Shown here: piece after piece, positions 28,201 through 37,702 of the stretch
How positions within the stretch are numbered: the first letter of the stretch is position 1
How the letters are laid out: every line of letters starts with the position of its first letter
Origin: Cardinalis cardinalis
Lineage: Eukaryota > Chordata > Aves > Passeriformes > Cardinalidae
Direction of reading: 5' to 3'
Length of the DNA: 64,000 bases
NCBI GenBank assembly: GCA_014549065.1
Contig: JACDOX010000003.1
Location: forward strand, 12,372,462-12,436,461
Translations under genes and position numbers: made by a program
The notes under the pieces: model-generated
Database searches by the model: none
The model's input: the letters and a program-made list of their open reading frames with translations, nothing else
Told to the model about the DNA's origin: nothing

Positions 28201-31200
28201 TCTACCCTGCAAGCTGGCCAATAGTATCTAAGCCCTTGTAACAGTTGTTGTCATCTCATTGCAGGGGTTCCATACTGTTGTCTCCTTATCTCGAAAGTTT
28301 CACACCTTCTTGGTGTTTCTCATGGGCAGCTCTCAGAGCACTGACTCTTTCTTCTTCACAAAGCAATCAACTGACTCCAGTTCCCTTCTCAGCCAGCCAC
28401 CCCACTCTTTTATAGCACTCTTCTCCTCATTGCTTACAGCTGTGGCCTGTTAAAGTCAGGCCTGTTCCCAATCTTTGNTAATTGGCCCAGCTGCAACTCC
28501 TTAGGGGTAAGATTACTTTCTACACTATCTTTATTTTCTTATATTCTACCCCCCTACAACCAGTCACATACATAGTCCTGCCTTCAAAATAAATGAGCCA
28601 TAAGTAGTCTGAACATCTGCATTTCACAGATAAGTCAACTTGAAGCAAAGTAGTAGAAGATGTTGGATATTTGAGGGTTTTTCAATCAGCCTAACAATAC
28701 ATAAGNTGAATCCAAACCTATGCAAAAGCAACATAATCCAAAAAATGTGTCACAGAGAGGAACATACAACCGCTTCAATCTCAGCTCTTTTACTTGCATC
28801 TCATGTTTGATGGTTGNGTCTCCATTCTTGTTTCTTTGCTTCCTTTATAAGCTACCCCTACTGCATCAGAATATGAAGAACTGATCTTTAATTATAAATG
28901 TGACCTGGAACATTCACCTACTTAAGTCATACAGCACATTCAGCNGTAATTGTCACACCATTTCTGAATTATTGCCTAGAATTCCTNCCATTTCTGTTCA
29001 AACCAGGCCACACATCAAGCATTTAAGTGCAGAATTCGCAAAAAATATTTGATATAAGGCNTTCCATTTTGCTTAAACTCCTGAATTTGAGGAGAACACA
29101 GACCTGTCTTAGGCTGAAACAGGCACAACATGTATCCATAAAACCCAGGTGGTTGTAATAATGGATGTTCTCTAATACCTGTCTGTTGTCTCAGTGGTAG
29201 TGACGAATTGTTGACTCAAATCAGTGATATTCAGCTTCAACAAGAATGCATCATTGACAACAGAGAGGCTACGTGTATCAGTCACAACTTACATGGTGCT
29301 CATTTGTAAACTGCTTAAAAATATGCACTGAAGGAAAAAACTAGACTTTATTACATCTTTACTATAGACTGGATAGGTGACCTCATAACCACCAAAACCA
29401 GCTCACTTTTAAAAAGCTGTAATTTAAAAGCTATGAAAAGAAGAAGAGCATGGACACAGGCAAATAATAAGTGAACTAGTGCATGATAGAGATTTGATTT
29501 TTTTGTAATAATAGTGTTAATTCACTTACCAGCTAGTGCTTCTGTTGTGTCTTGAAATTTCTCAAAGTGTTTCAGCTTTACTCTACAGAAATAAAAGAGA
29601 AGTGTGTAAACAAGTGTACATAAACCACATGCTAGAACCATTTTACCATTTTCTGCCTCTTTCCCCTATGGCTTCAAAAGAGCAAAGATCAACATGCAGA
29701 CCCTCAAAGAGGACTGAGAGCACTAAACTGNCCAACTGAGTCTGGTGTGACATTTCAGGTGGGTCCCACAATAATTATATAAAGAGAAAAAAAACGGAAT
29801 TTTGATATGGTATTTCTTGGACCGACATCACCAGAAAACCTAATCCCCCCCTTTTGCTTTGTAGATCATATTTAAAGACAGACATCATCCATTTATATTT
29901 CAACACTGCACCCCGATTGACTGATGATAGCATCTTTCCACTCATCTTCAAAAGGAAATGTTCTACCTCTGTGGAATGCAGAGCCTGCACAGCTCAGATT
30001 TAACATGCTTTTCAACCAAATACATCTTNAAAGACTTTAAATTTGAACTGATTCATTGCCCATGAATCCTTAAGTCCTCCCCTGTAATTAGATGGTAGAA
30101 TACAAGTATACAAGTTCTGAGCTGAGCTTAAGACAAACAACAAAAATTTCTTTAAAGCCCTAAGTGCTGACCAGAGCCAAGAATCATCTGAAGCGTGTTT
30201 AACCACCCTGTGTCAGATCCTTAGGCACAGCTTCCCTCTACCCCTTACACAGCCTGTGGTGTTGATATATANTTACAGTTAAGAAGCTATCTCAATCCAG
30301 TAAATTCCTTGTCAGGGACAGGCATTTAACTAATCCAGCTCTGATTAACCACTGCTGCNTGTGAGTCAAGTATCAGCAAGGTCACAGATACAGCTGAATA
30401 CTTGAGTTAAGCATTTGCAGATCCCAACAAAAGCTTCAGGCTTACAATGATGCCTTTTCAGAAAGGTAAAAGAGGAATTATTTTTATCAGAGTAGAGATC
30501 CCATTAAGAGCCACATCCTGTATAACAAGTGCCCAAGATGATGTTTCCAGGACAAGATTAACAACATTACAAAGAGGCAGATGTGGGATATTCTGGCCTC
30601 TGCCCTAAGTACTGCTACAGAGCAGGATAAAAATGAAATGCACAGCTNGCTCAGATGCATCCATTATAATCAAAGCTGGTTAGAAATCTTCCAATAAAAC
30701 CACTAGACAGACTTGGAAAGAATCCACCATTGTCCCCAGCTTTAGGGCAATTTGCTAGAAAGGCCAGCTTGATTAGTNGATGCTGCAATCCCTTTGCAAC
30801 CTCTCACTGATGGCATGGGCAACAACACAGCTCTCAATCCAGTGATTTATGTAGTTCCACCTGGATTAAGCTTTGTTTTTACCAAAAGAATTTCCTGTGA
30901 GCACAAAACCTTGTAATTTCACTGACACTTCCAGCATTACAAGCTTGGATGTCCTTGTCAAAGCACCCACATCACCTTAAAATATTATTCAATTTTTTTG
31001 CTTTAGTGACACATGGTAATGACTTCTGCAACTTAATTATACTGCAAGGTGTTTCTTTCACTTTAATATTCCATTGTAAGCATCTCAGAGTATCTCATTT
31101 CACATNATCATTACTCACAGCTTTTACAATACCAAAAGCCAAAAATCAGTACTTCATTCTGAACCTCAGCTGTGTGTAACTACAGGCAGCCATGTCCTTC

Positions 31201-33914
31201 CACAAGCCACACTGCTACTTGTTGTCATCTCATTGCAGGGGTTCCACACTGTTGTCTCCTCATCACAAAAGCTTCATACCTTCTTGGTGTTTCTCATGGG
31301 CAGCTCTCAGAGCACTGACTCCTTCTTCTTTGCAAAGCAGCCAACTGACTCTAGTCCCCTTCTCAACCAGCCACCCCACTCTTTTATAGCACTCTTCTCC
31401 TCATTGCTTACAGGTGTGGCCTGTTAAAGTCAGGCCTGTTCCTAATCCTTGATAATTGGCCCAGCTGCAACTCCTTAGGGGTAAGATTACTTTCTACACT
31501 ATCTTTATTTTCTTATATTCTATCCCCACACAAAACTGCTTACATTTTGTTTGCTTTTTCAGGAGTTTCAAATTCTTTCCACAGACTGTCAACTTCTTGA
31601 AGCTTTTTCTCATTCAGAACCTGCAGGAAAAAAAACCACAACACACAACTGTATTTAGTTCTTCAATGCAGGAGACCTGAAACATNTACAGTGCATCCAA
31701 CCACTCTGCAGTAGTTAACACTGATTGAGTCAACAAACTCATCTTCAGTGATCTCTGTTTCACTATTCTCACTCAGCAGCTTTACCCTACTAACAGACAA
31801 TAGTGCAACATTTCTACCTTCACCTGGATTACAGAAGTTCTTCAATAACTGCTGTGTCCTCCTGGATCTGGAACATTAAAGCAAAACCCTCTTCTTCTTT
31901 ATCAAAACTGGGCTTGCTCCACCTCCCCTACAAGACTCACTCATAACCATGGTGACCCAAACCCAAATTTACCACTGCTTCAGAAAAACAAAACATCGGG
32001 GAAATCTAACAGAAAGCAGTGATCCTCCAAGTTATTTTCATTAATCAGAGCTAACCCAAACAAAAATGAAAACCCCTGTAAAGAACAGTCAGTCACCACA
32101 GCTTGGTTATCAACCACACCAACAATTGCCTAAGAGGCAGCAATGGCTCAATCCCATCTCTGTACACAGGGAACCCCCTCAGCTTTTAAGCAGCACAAGA
32201 TTAACACTTATGCTCTTGGAGCCTATAAGCATTTCACAAAATGCAGAGTGCATGGCAAATTCCCAGAAAATGGCTCAGGGGAATAGTCAAAATCTTTACA
32301 ACACCGTGCTCTTTACATCTTACTCCTTGTGGTTTTGTCCCCACAACGCAAATGCAACGCAATTGCAATTTAACCCAGCGCAGAAATCACTTCTGGTATC
32401 ATGAATTTTGCTCCCTGGAAGATTTTTTTAACTCTGGTTGAAGGAGGTTGTCTTGTTTTAAANTCAATTAGTAGCTGAGCAAATAAACCTAGCAATTAAC
32501 GTCCCACATGACTGTAAGGCACAGCAAAACCTCGGGGTAACTCTTCCTTTCCTCAGCCAGACGATTCTTTCCTGCAGTTTATTTTTCCTACACCAAGACC
32601 TACAGAATTTTCAGCCTCTATAAACAGAGACTGGCACACAGAGAAAATTAAAGACATAGAAACTGCTAAAATCAAGACTGTTAGTGTATGAAAATGACAT
32701 GCCTATGNATAACTACTACTATGGATAACAGCTGCAGCAAACACTGCAGCACCTCTGCAGATACCCCCCTGCAGTTCTCTCTGTATGTCCTCCTCCTACC
32801 TTTGCTTCATGCCTAGCCTACCTTCAGAAATTAAAATATTAAAATTTATATTAAAATATTGCCTGAACTGCACGGCTTCACCCCAATGAGGAGAGAAGGT
32901 TTCAGGGCAGAGGAAGGAAATATCGNGCTCCACAGAGCAGCAAGGGTGCAATTCTGCTGCAGGCAAAGGCAAAGGAAACCAGAGCCTTCCTCTCTTTTCA
33001 ACTGCACTCATGTTCACACAAGTTAAACTCCAAAACTAAGCTGGAGGNGAAAAAAATAAGAATGTTACGGTCAAACTATGATCAAGCTGGTAAAACTGTA
33101 CATGAATCAACACTCGAGCAAGACAAAAGCCAGAAAGGAGCACGACACTGTAACAGCTCTAGTTTAGGCTTGCTCAAAGCCCCAGGGAGCTGCAGCCTGA
33201 GCCACCCGGTCAGGAGGCTGGCAAAGCCCTGGGAAGGTGGCTGCTTGTCCCTCTGGGAGAGCGAGGTCGGGACACGAGAATCCTGCGGGGACCCGCACCA
33301 TTCCCGCGAATCCCGCTTCCAGGCACGGCCCGGGCAGCGGCCCCGCACAGCCGGGATGCGCTGCCCGCCTCCCACCGCCCCCTCACGCACTCGCGGGGCT
33401 CTGCGGGAACAGCGGCCCCGAGGGCACGGCCAGGAACAAAGGGATCAGCACTCCCCAACCCGGGCCGAAAGGGGCACGGCCATGAGAGCATAACTTCCCA
33501 CCAAATCCACGCCGACAGAGGAGAAGAAGCGAGGGCCAGAGATGACGCTCGGCAGGCACCGAGGAGCTCCCCTTCCGCCCGCCAAGCACCTTCAGCCTCC
33601 TCCGGCAGCCCCTTCCCCGGGGCCTCACTCACAACGCGGCCCCTCTGCTCCCACCCCCGGCCNTGCTCGCCCCCCGAGGCGCCGCACGGGATGCGGAGGC
33701 CCTCACTCTCTCCCTCCCGCGCTCACTCTCATGCCCGTAGTTTCCACCGCAGGCCCGACGCGCTCCCCTTCGCTCTCCCTTCCATCCCGCCACAGGTCGG
33801 CGGCCGCGACCCGCGCCGCGACCCGCCGGGCGAGAGGCAGCGCGCCCCGAGCCGCAGCCCGGGGCTCACCTTGAAGATGGCGTAGCCGGCGGCGGTCTCG
33901 AACAGCACCAGCAT
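10155..33914 (-). CDS. NOP58: NOP58 ribonucleoprotein (15 coding exons, 527 aa)
   Basis: NOP58 is a core protein of box C/D snoRNPs. With NOP56, fibrillarin and SNU13 it assembles on C/D snoRNAs in the nucleolus for rRNA 2'-O-methylation and pre-rRNA processing. Fifteen exons with GT-AG borders, listed separately, join without a frame break into 1581 coding bases plus stop. Human NOP58 is 529 residues, so the protein is full length. The start is the ATG at 33914, giving MLVLFETAAGYAIFK. From the N terminus come the NOP5NT domain (about 1-65), a NOSIC/coiled-coil part (about 160-212), the Nop RNP-binding domain (about 260-405, including MVGELVGARLIAHAG), and a Lys/Glu-rich nucleolar tail (about 430-527). 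The gene spans 24 kb. Four C/D snoRNAs sit in introns 3, 6, 8 and 9, as in mammals. The promoter is a CpG island with two E-boxes. No truncation or missing exon is seen. Confidence 0.97.
10898..11019 (-). CDS. NOP58: NOP58 coding exon 14
   Basis: 122 bases, residues 469-509. It has a run of seven lysines and then acidic residues, typical of the nucleolar tail. One N is a third-position Pro codon (CCN). The donor is GAG|gtgagg. Confidence 0.9.
15871..16004 (-). CDS. NOP58: NOP58 coding exon 13
   Basis: 134 bases, residues 424-468. It encodes FDPSGDSTLPVVSKKRKIQE followed by a charged Lys/Glu region. The donor AAAG|gttggt is non-standard after +2 but keeps the frame into exon 14. Confidence 0.9.
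18495..18556 (-). CDS. NOP58: NOP58 coding exon 12
   Basis: 62 bases, residues 404-423 plus two bases. It encodes IRRISGTGKALAKTDKYQNK. The acceptor is ttgtag and the donor is AGAG|gtgaa. Confidence 0.95.
19748..19882 (-). CDS. NOP58: NOP58 coding exon 11
   Basis: 135 bases, residues 359-403. The acceptor is ttccag|ATTTC and the donor is GGG|gtaag. It starts ISRMLAAKTALTIRYDALGE and ends the Nop domain. Confidence 0.95.
20599..20762 (-). CDS. NOP58: NOP58 coding exon 10
   Basis: 164 bases, residues 304-358. It continues the Nop domain with LGAEKALFRALK and GLIYHASLVGQ, ending GK before gtaagt. Confidence 0.95.
21157..21242 (-). ncRNA. SNORD11: Box C/D snoRNA, SNORD11 type (copy in intron 9)
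   Basis: On the NOP58 strand, box C is GTGATGA (plus 21229-21235) and box D is CTGA (plus 21162-21165). A short closing stem (GTCT/AGAC) joins them. The guide before box D is complementary to 18S GAGGTAGTGAC (plus 21168-21178). The fifth base from box D pairs with G509 in human numbering, the known SNORD11 target. It is processed from intron 9. The terminal stem is weaker than in the intron 8 copy, so the ends are approximate. Confidence 0.82.
21410..21536 (-). CDS. NOP58: NOP58 coding exon 9
   Basis: 127 bases, residues 262-303. It encodes the core of the Nop domain (RMMAIAPNLTVMVGELVGAR). One N at 21504 is a third-position Leu codon (CTN). Confidence 0.95.
22306..22387 (-). ncRNA. SNORD11: Box C/D snoRNA, SNORD11 type (copy in intron 8)
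   Basis: Box C GTGATGA (plus 22374-22380) and box D CTGA (plus 22312-22315) are closed by a perfect 6-bp stem GATGGC/GCCATC. The box D guide is complementary to 18S GAGGTAGTGAC (plus 22318-22328), placing the methylated base at G509. An internal CTGA (plus 22351-22354) is a good box D'. Which of the two SNORD11-type copies matches SNORD11 and which SNORD11B in human cannot be settled from sequence alone. Confidence 0.87.
22486..22631 (-). CDS. NOP58: NOP58 coding exon 8
   Basis: 146 bases, residues 213-261. It encodes a variable acidic stretch, then AAAEISMGTEVSEEDI. The donor is CAG|gtttgt. Confidence 0.95.
23515..23649 (-). CDS. NOP58: NOP58 coding exon 7
   Basis: 135 bases, residues 168-212. 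It encodes the highly conserved block with REWYGWHFPELGKI and NLTYCKC. The donor is GTCG|gtgag. Confidence 0.95.
24267..24346 (-). ncRNA. SNORD70: Box C/D snoRNA, SNORD70 type (copy in intron 6)
   Basis: The CTGTTG/CAACAG terminal stem encloses box C (ATGATGG, plus 24331-24336), box D' CTGA (plus 24315-24318), box C' (ATGATG, plus 24304-24309) and box D CTGA (plus 24275-24278). The guide before box D is complementary for 12 bases to 18S GGTAGTGACGAA (plus 24280-24291). The box D plus 5 rule points to A512, the known SNORD70 target. Confidence 0.87.
24914..24978 (-). CDS. NOP58: NOP58 coding exon 6
   Basis: 65 bases, from acceptor cctcag to donor ATTT|gtaagt. It encodes LSRYKLKFSPDKVDTMIIQA, the start of the NOSIC segment. 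Confidence 0.95.
26140..26276 (-). CDS. NOP58: NOP58 coding exon 5
   Basis: 137 bases, residues 101-145 plus two bases. The acceptor is ctgcag|GAGAAG and the donor is ACAG|gtgag. It encodes EKLNLSCIHSP through REMAAMCLGLAH. Confidence 0.95.
27292..27416 (-). CDS. NOP58: NOP58 coding exon 4
   Basis: 125 bases, residues to 100. The acceptor is tgcag and the donor is AAG|gtgata. It encodes the stretch ending AVADAKLGGVIK. One codon is AAN (Lys or Asn) at 27358. Confidence 0.95.
28246..28558 (-). mobile_element. Solo LTR-like repeat in NOP58 intron 3
   Basis: About 313 bases run from TGTAGGG to ACAACA on the minus strand, fitting the TG...CA ends of a retroviral LTR. A TATA-like CTATAAAAGAG lies inside. 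It closely matches the repeat at 31220-31530 over its full length. No internal retroviral coding region is next to it, so it looks like a solo LTR. I could not find a clean target-site duplication. Orientation is inferred from the TATA motif. Confidence 0.7.
29183..29263 (-). ncRNA. SNORD70: Box C/D snoRNA, SNORD70 type (copy in intron 3)
   Basis: A 9-bp terminal stem (tctgttgtc with gacaacaga, plus 29182-29190 and 29256-29264) closes box C (ATGATGC) and box D CTGA (plus 29191-29194). The same 12-base 18S complement GGTAGTGACGAA lies at plus 29196-29207, again aimed at A512. The interior differs from the intron 6 copy, so this is an older paralogue rather than an assembly duplicate. Confidence 0.87.
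29530..29582 (-). CDS. NOP58: NOP58 coding exon 3
   Basis: 53 bases. It completes the split Ile codon and encodes VKLKHFEKFQDTTEALA. The acceptor is ctgtag and the donor is G|gtaagt. It lies between the two LTR-like repeats. Confidence 0.95.
31220..31530 (-). mobile_element. Solo LTR-like repeat in NOP58 intron 2
   Basis: This is the second copy of the repeat in intron 3, with roughly twenty-odd differences by eye over 310 bases. It has the same ends, TATA-like core and orientation. Its edge lies about 12 bases inside intron 2, next to the exon 2 donor. It includes AATAAA on the NOP58 strand (plus 31504-31509), upstream of the TATA-like motif. Confidence 0.7.
31544..31620 (-). CDS. NOP58: NOP58 coding exon 2
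   Basis: 77 bases, residues 16-40 plus two bases. The acceptor is ctgcag|GTTCTG and the donor is AAAAT|gtaag. It encodes VLNEKKLQEVDSLWKEFE and continues into the NOP5NT domain. An LTR-like repeat begins only about 12 bases past the donor. Confidence 0.95.
33870..33914 (-). CDS. NOP58: NOP58 coding exon 1
   Basis: 45 bases, residues 1-15, from the ATG in the CpG island to the donor AAG|gtgag. Phase 0. The peptide is the conserved N terminus of the family. Confidence 0.95.
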
Positions 33915-33936
33915 CGCTGCGGCGGGCGCGCGGCGC

Positions 33937-33942
33937 CACGTG
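33937..33942. promoter_or_regulatory. CACGTG E-box near NOP58 start
   Basis: A canonical palindromic E-box lies about 25 bases upstream of the NOP58 ATG. CACGTG in a CpG island is the classic MYC/MAX (also USF) site, and NOP58 is known as a MYC-responsive ribosome-biogenesis gene. Binding is inferred. Confidence 0.6.
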
Positions 33943-34071
33943 CGCCGCCCCACCGGACCCGCTCAAGCACGCGCGCGCCGCGCAGCAGAACCGGAACAGG
34001 AAGCGGCGGCGGCAGCGGAAGCGAGCGCGCGCGGGGAGCGGAAGCAGCGGGGCTCCTTTCCGCCCGCGAGC

Positions 34072-34077
34072 CACGTG
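34072..34077. promoter_or_regulatory. Second CACGTG E-box, NOP58 promoter
   Basis: A second palindromic E-box lies 135 bases further upstream in the same CpG island. Confidence 0.55.
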
Positions 34078-34480
34078 GCGGGGCCGGGCCCGCGCCCGCG
34101 CCCCCCCGGTCACCGCCCGCGGCCCCGCCGGTCACCGCCCCCGCCGCGGGTTCGAGCCTCCTGACGCACAAACACGCGGGGGCTGCCGGGGCGCCCCTGT
34201 GGCACCTCACCCGAGCTGCCCCCGCTTTCCCCGATGCCGCAGTTGGCGGCAGGGTCGGCCACCGTGAATAGGAAGCGGGTGTGTCTCCCGGGACGCGGGT
34301 GGCCGTGCTGGAAACTTTGTTTCCCGCATGGATCCCAAAGCCGGTGTGAGCGGGGCCCCCTCGGCGACCCCGAGCCGGAGCGGCCGCGGTGCCGGGGTGC
34401 AGGCGGCGCTCCCGGCCCTCCGCCCACGCCGCGTTGCGTTCTCTGCCCGCTCCGCTCCCGCAGCCTGACCTGCAGATCAT

Positions 34481-37252
34481 CGCACCGAAAACAGTTTATT
34501 TACATAAAGAATTGTTGACAGAGTGCGATTATGTGTGTTTAAAAGCTTGGCTTCGCCGCCAGACAAGCACCATATTGTGCTCACATAAACCACGCGTTCG
34601 GAACGCTGCGTGTTTCCCCAGGCTGCTGTGCTCTTCCCGGGGCACGGGCAGTCCTGTCCGGGGGAAGGCAGGCCCGGGGGCGCTGGGCGGCCCTTTGTGC
34701 CCCCTCCTACGCTGGTGCCACCTCGTGCTCTGGTGCCACCTCGTGCTTTGTCCTTGGCACAGCCCGGGCGCGCACAGCGCGGTGCCTGGCTGACCTACTT
34801 CTGTGCCGCGGTCCTGCCGGGGAACCGAGCAGCTGCGTGCCGGTGGGAGGCGGGCGGAAAGCTCCGCTCCTTGCCCTTAGAAATCCCCGCTTATTTCANA
34901 GGCAGGGTTATCTGTACTGAAAACAGGCAGAGATTTTTTTGCCCGCAGGAAGAGAGGCTCCGAGAAACGCTTGGCTTTTGATTTATATCAGGCGTTCATT
35001 GCTGCGTTTTATGCAACCATCTGTATGAGTCAGCACGCCTTTGTTTCCTCCATGTAAGGAGTATGCTGGAAAGCCAACAGTGAGAGAAATCTGTGGACTT
35101 GAATATTTCTGAAGATTTTTTTTTTTCAAAGGAAAGACTTTGGTACTTTACATTACATAACCATTTTTTTTTTAAATCCCACAACCAGTAATATTGCCAA
35201 AGAAATTAGGTTTAGGGTGGTAGAGAATTTCCAGGTTCCACCTAGTTTTAAAGTACTGTTTCTGGCCCGGCTGGCAGAGGACCATTATTATGTAAGAGCT
35301 GCTGTTACTTAGCTGGCTGCCCTAGAACACTGCATCCATCCTGTTTGCTAGCACTAACCCCTCTCAGGCAAACAAAGTGGTATGATGAGATTACAGGTTG
35401 TTCTTAGGTTAAAGTCTGCTTTTTAAAGAAATCTGTTTCTGATGGACTGAAGCGGCTTTGCACAGACTGTATGTATGGGGCTTTGAGAAAACCTTTTACA
35501 GCTATTGGCTCCTAAACTATACAGCAGCTTGGTAGAAATCCGTCAATGGAGGTGAACTTTATTGGCTTCAGGTGACTGAGATTAAGTGCAGATAGAGAAA
35601 TAAGANATTATAAAACACCTGAGAATTCAGTGAGGTTATTAGGGCAAGNACCATTAGCAGTGCATGCAACTGTAAGGTTGACTTTGGGTTTTGTGGGAAG
35701 AAGCTTGTGTTAGTATATTTGGTATTTTTAAAATAGCTTTTGTCGTTTTCTCTTTAAGTGNATTCTGTGTTGAGTTTGAGCTGCTGAAAAAGAAAAGTGG
35801 GAGCTTTACTGCTGTACATGTACAGTTTTCACAGTCTCAGTGGAGATTAACTTTGAAGATCCTGTACAAATCTGNCTTGTGTCCTGACAAGCTAATGCAG
35901 CCACAACTGATGGAATAAGAAGGACTCAAGAAAGGTAGTGCTACAGTTAGCGTGTGTGCTGATGAGCACATTCTAACCCTGTATCTTCATGGCTACGTAT
36001 GTGGATAGGTAACTGCATTCTGACTCATGTGAGTGTTAGCTTTTATTATGGCATTACTTGGAAAAGTTGGATTTGTGCCAGAGTCTGAGACTTTGGCCTT
36101 AGCACAGTAAGGCTCTGTTTTTAAAAATCCCTTTAGAATTTATAAAAAGCAGTAATGTTCAGGATAGAATATTTGTCATTTTTCATTTTGTTAGTATTGT
36201 GTGTTGTTGTGGAGCCCTTGCATGGCTTATTTTGGTGCTTTGTGTTTGTTATTAAGCTCATAATGAGCTCTTACTGTGAGCTTGGCAGAGTATGAACATA
36301 TTTGGCTTTTCTGACTGCTTGGCCTTGCCTAAAAAAGATCATCTTCATTCTGTAGCTCTGTATTGCATTTGTTTTGGTTCTCTTTATTTATTTTTCCCTT
36401 CCCTTGTTAATTCTGAATTGTTTTAACAGTTGTTTAACAAAACTAATTCCCACGAGTCTAGATACTGATTGTTCCACTGGCTGGTAAAAGTGCATCTCTT
36501 GGTGTAGCTGTGTTTGTAACTTGGCATTAAGTGACAAGCAAAAATGCAGGCACAGAGTGCAGCTGCTTTGGTGTTTGGTGTTATTACAGGGGAACATGGC
36601 ACAGAGCATGGAGCTGTTTGTGTTAATGAATGCCCCCTGCCCAGAGCTAATGAATGTACTCTGCCCTTTCCCAAAGGTAGCTGGTAAAGTTAAAGCTCTG
36701 TTTAGTAACATGAGGATAATAATCACCTATTTCAATTGAGCTAATTTCTGTTGATTTATTGGTTTTACATTCATGTTATTTTATGGTTCTCATGTGTGAA
36801 GTTTTTTTCTACTTGCTGGCTGCTTAGAGCTAAGCATATGCCTGTGCCAGCAGTGATGCCATGCAGGAGTTGCCTGACCAGTTGGAAAGGGGATCTTAGG
36901 ACTCCATGCTATAGTTCAAACAGCTTGCAGCCTAAATGTAATCTTTAAGGTATATGTTACTTCTTGTGCACACCTCTGAATAGCCATGCTGTGCCAATGA
37001 AAAGAGGGCACCTGTTCTGTTTTAATGATGTATCTTTGCAAATGCAACTGCCTGGGTGCAGATTTGCTTAATACGTGCAGATCACATTGCTTGCATGGTT
37101 GCAATGACTTAAAAAAATGCACTGTGTCTCATCAGAAAAGTGAGTTTTGTTATGACATCTTAGTAACAACCTCAGCAGGATATCAGAGGTAGGCAGAACA
37201 AAAGTGACTTTTGCTCCAAGATCTGCTGTTGTGGGAAGGGTTATGTGACTTC
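34481..37252. other. Intergenic DNA between NOP58 and SUMO1 promoters
   Basis: No gene is seen between the two divergent promoters. GC content falls off quickly past 34.9 kb. An 18-base tandem duplication lies at 34712-34747. Confidence 0.6.
34712..34747. repeat. 18-bp tandem duplication
   Basis: Two perfect adjacent copies of ctggtgccacctcgtgct. Confidence 0.9.
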
Positions 37253-37702
37253 ACAGAATGGTCAGGGTTGGAAGGGATCTCTGGAGAGCATCGAGTCCAA
37301 CCCCTGCGACGGCAGAGTCACCTGCAGCAGGTGACACAGGAGCATGTCCAGGTGGGGTTTGAATGTCTCCTCCAGAGAGGGAGACTTCATGGCTTCCCTG
37401 GGCAGCCTGTTCCAGTGCTCTGCTGCCCTCAATGTAATTAAGTTCTTTCTCAAGCCGAGGTGGAGCATATTATGTTTTAGTTGATGGCCATTACTCTTCG
37501 TCCTGTCACTGAGCACCACCGAGAAGTGTCTGGCACCATCTCTTGGCACCCGCCTTTGAGGTATTTCTGAGCATCCATGAGATCCCCTCACAATCTCCTC
37601 AGACTGAACAAGCCTAGCTCCCGCAGTCTCTCCTCATGAGCAGAGATGCTCCAGGCCCTTCCTCATCGTTGTGCCATCCGCTGGCCTCTCCCCAGCTGCT
37701 CC
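37253..37702 (-). mobile_element. CR1 LINE 3' fragment (5'-truncated)
   Basis: The plus strand begins with tcacagaatggtcagggttgg and continues through the diagnostic phrases gtccaacccc, cttccctgggcagcctgttc and agactgaacaagcctag. These are the antisense of the CR1 3' region. The element is therefore on the minus strand with its 3' end at 37253, truncated near 37702. It lacks reverse-transcriptase coding sequence. CR1 is the main LINE family of birds and other sauropsids. Confidence 0.92.

Larger units (their letters stand above)
33180..34480 (-). promoter_or_regulatory. NOP58: NOP58 CpG-island promoter
   Basis: GC-rich, CpG-dense DNA surrounds exon 1 and the start of intron 1. It has no TATA box. 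Several GGAA (ETS-type) cores sit at about 33989-34050, in the expected promoter. The transcription start is inferred some tens of bases upstream of the ATG. Confidence 0.8.

Noticed and set aside
28246..31530. The two LTR-like repeats as the 5' and 3' LTRs of one provirus
   Set aside because: NOP58 exon 3 and ordinary intron lie between them, and no retroviral internal sequence is visible.
33062..34793. Many overlapping open frames of 100-200 codons near the NOP58 promoter
   Set aside because: CpG-island sequence has few stop codons; only the 45-base NOP58 exon 1 is real coding there.
37211..37591. Open frames on both strands across the CR1
   Set aside because: They lie in the 3' part of CR1 and are not an intact CR1 protein.
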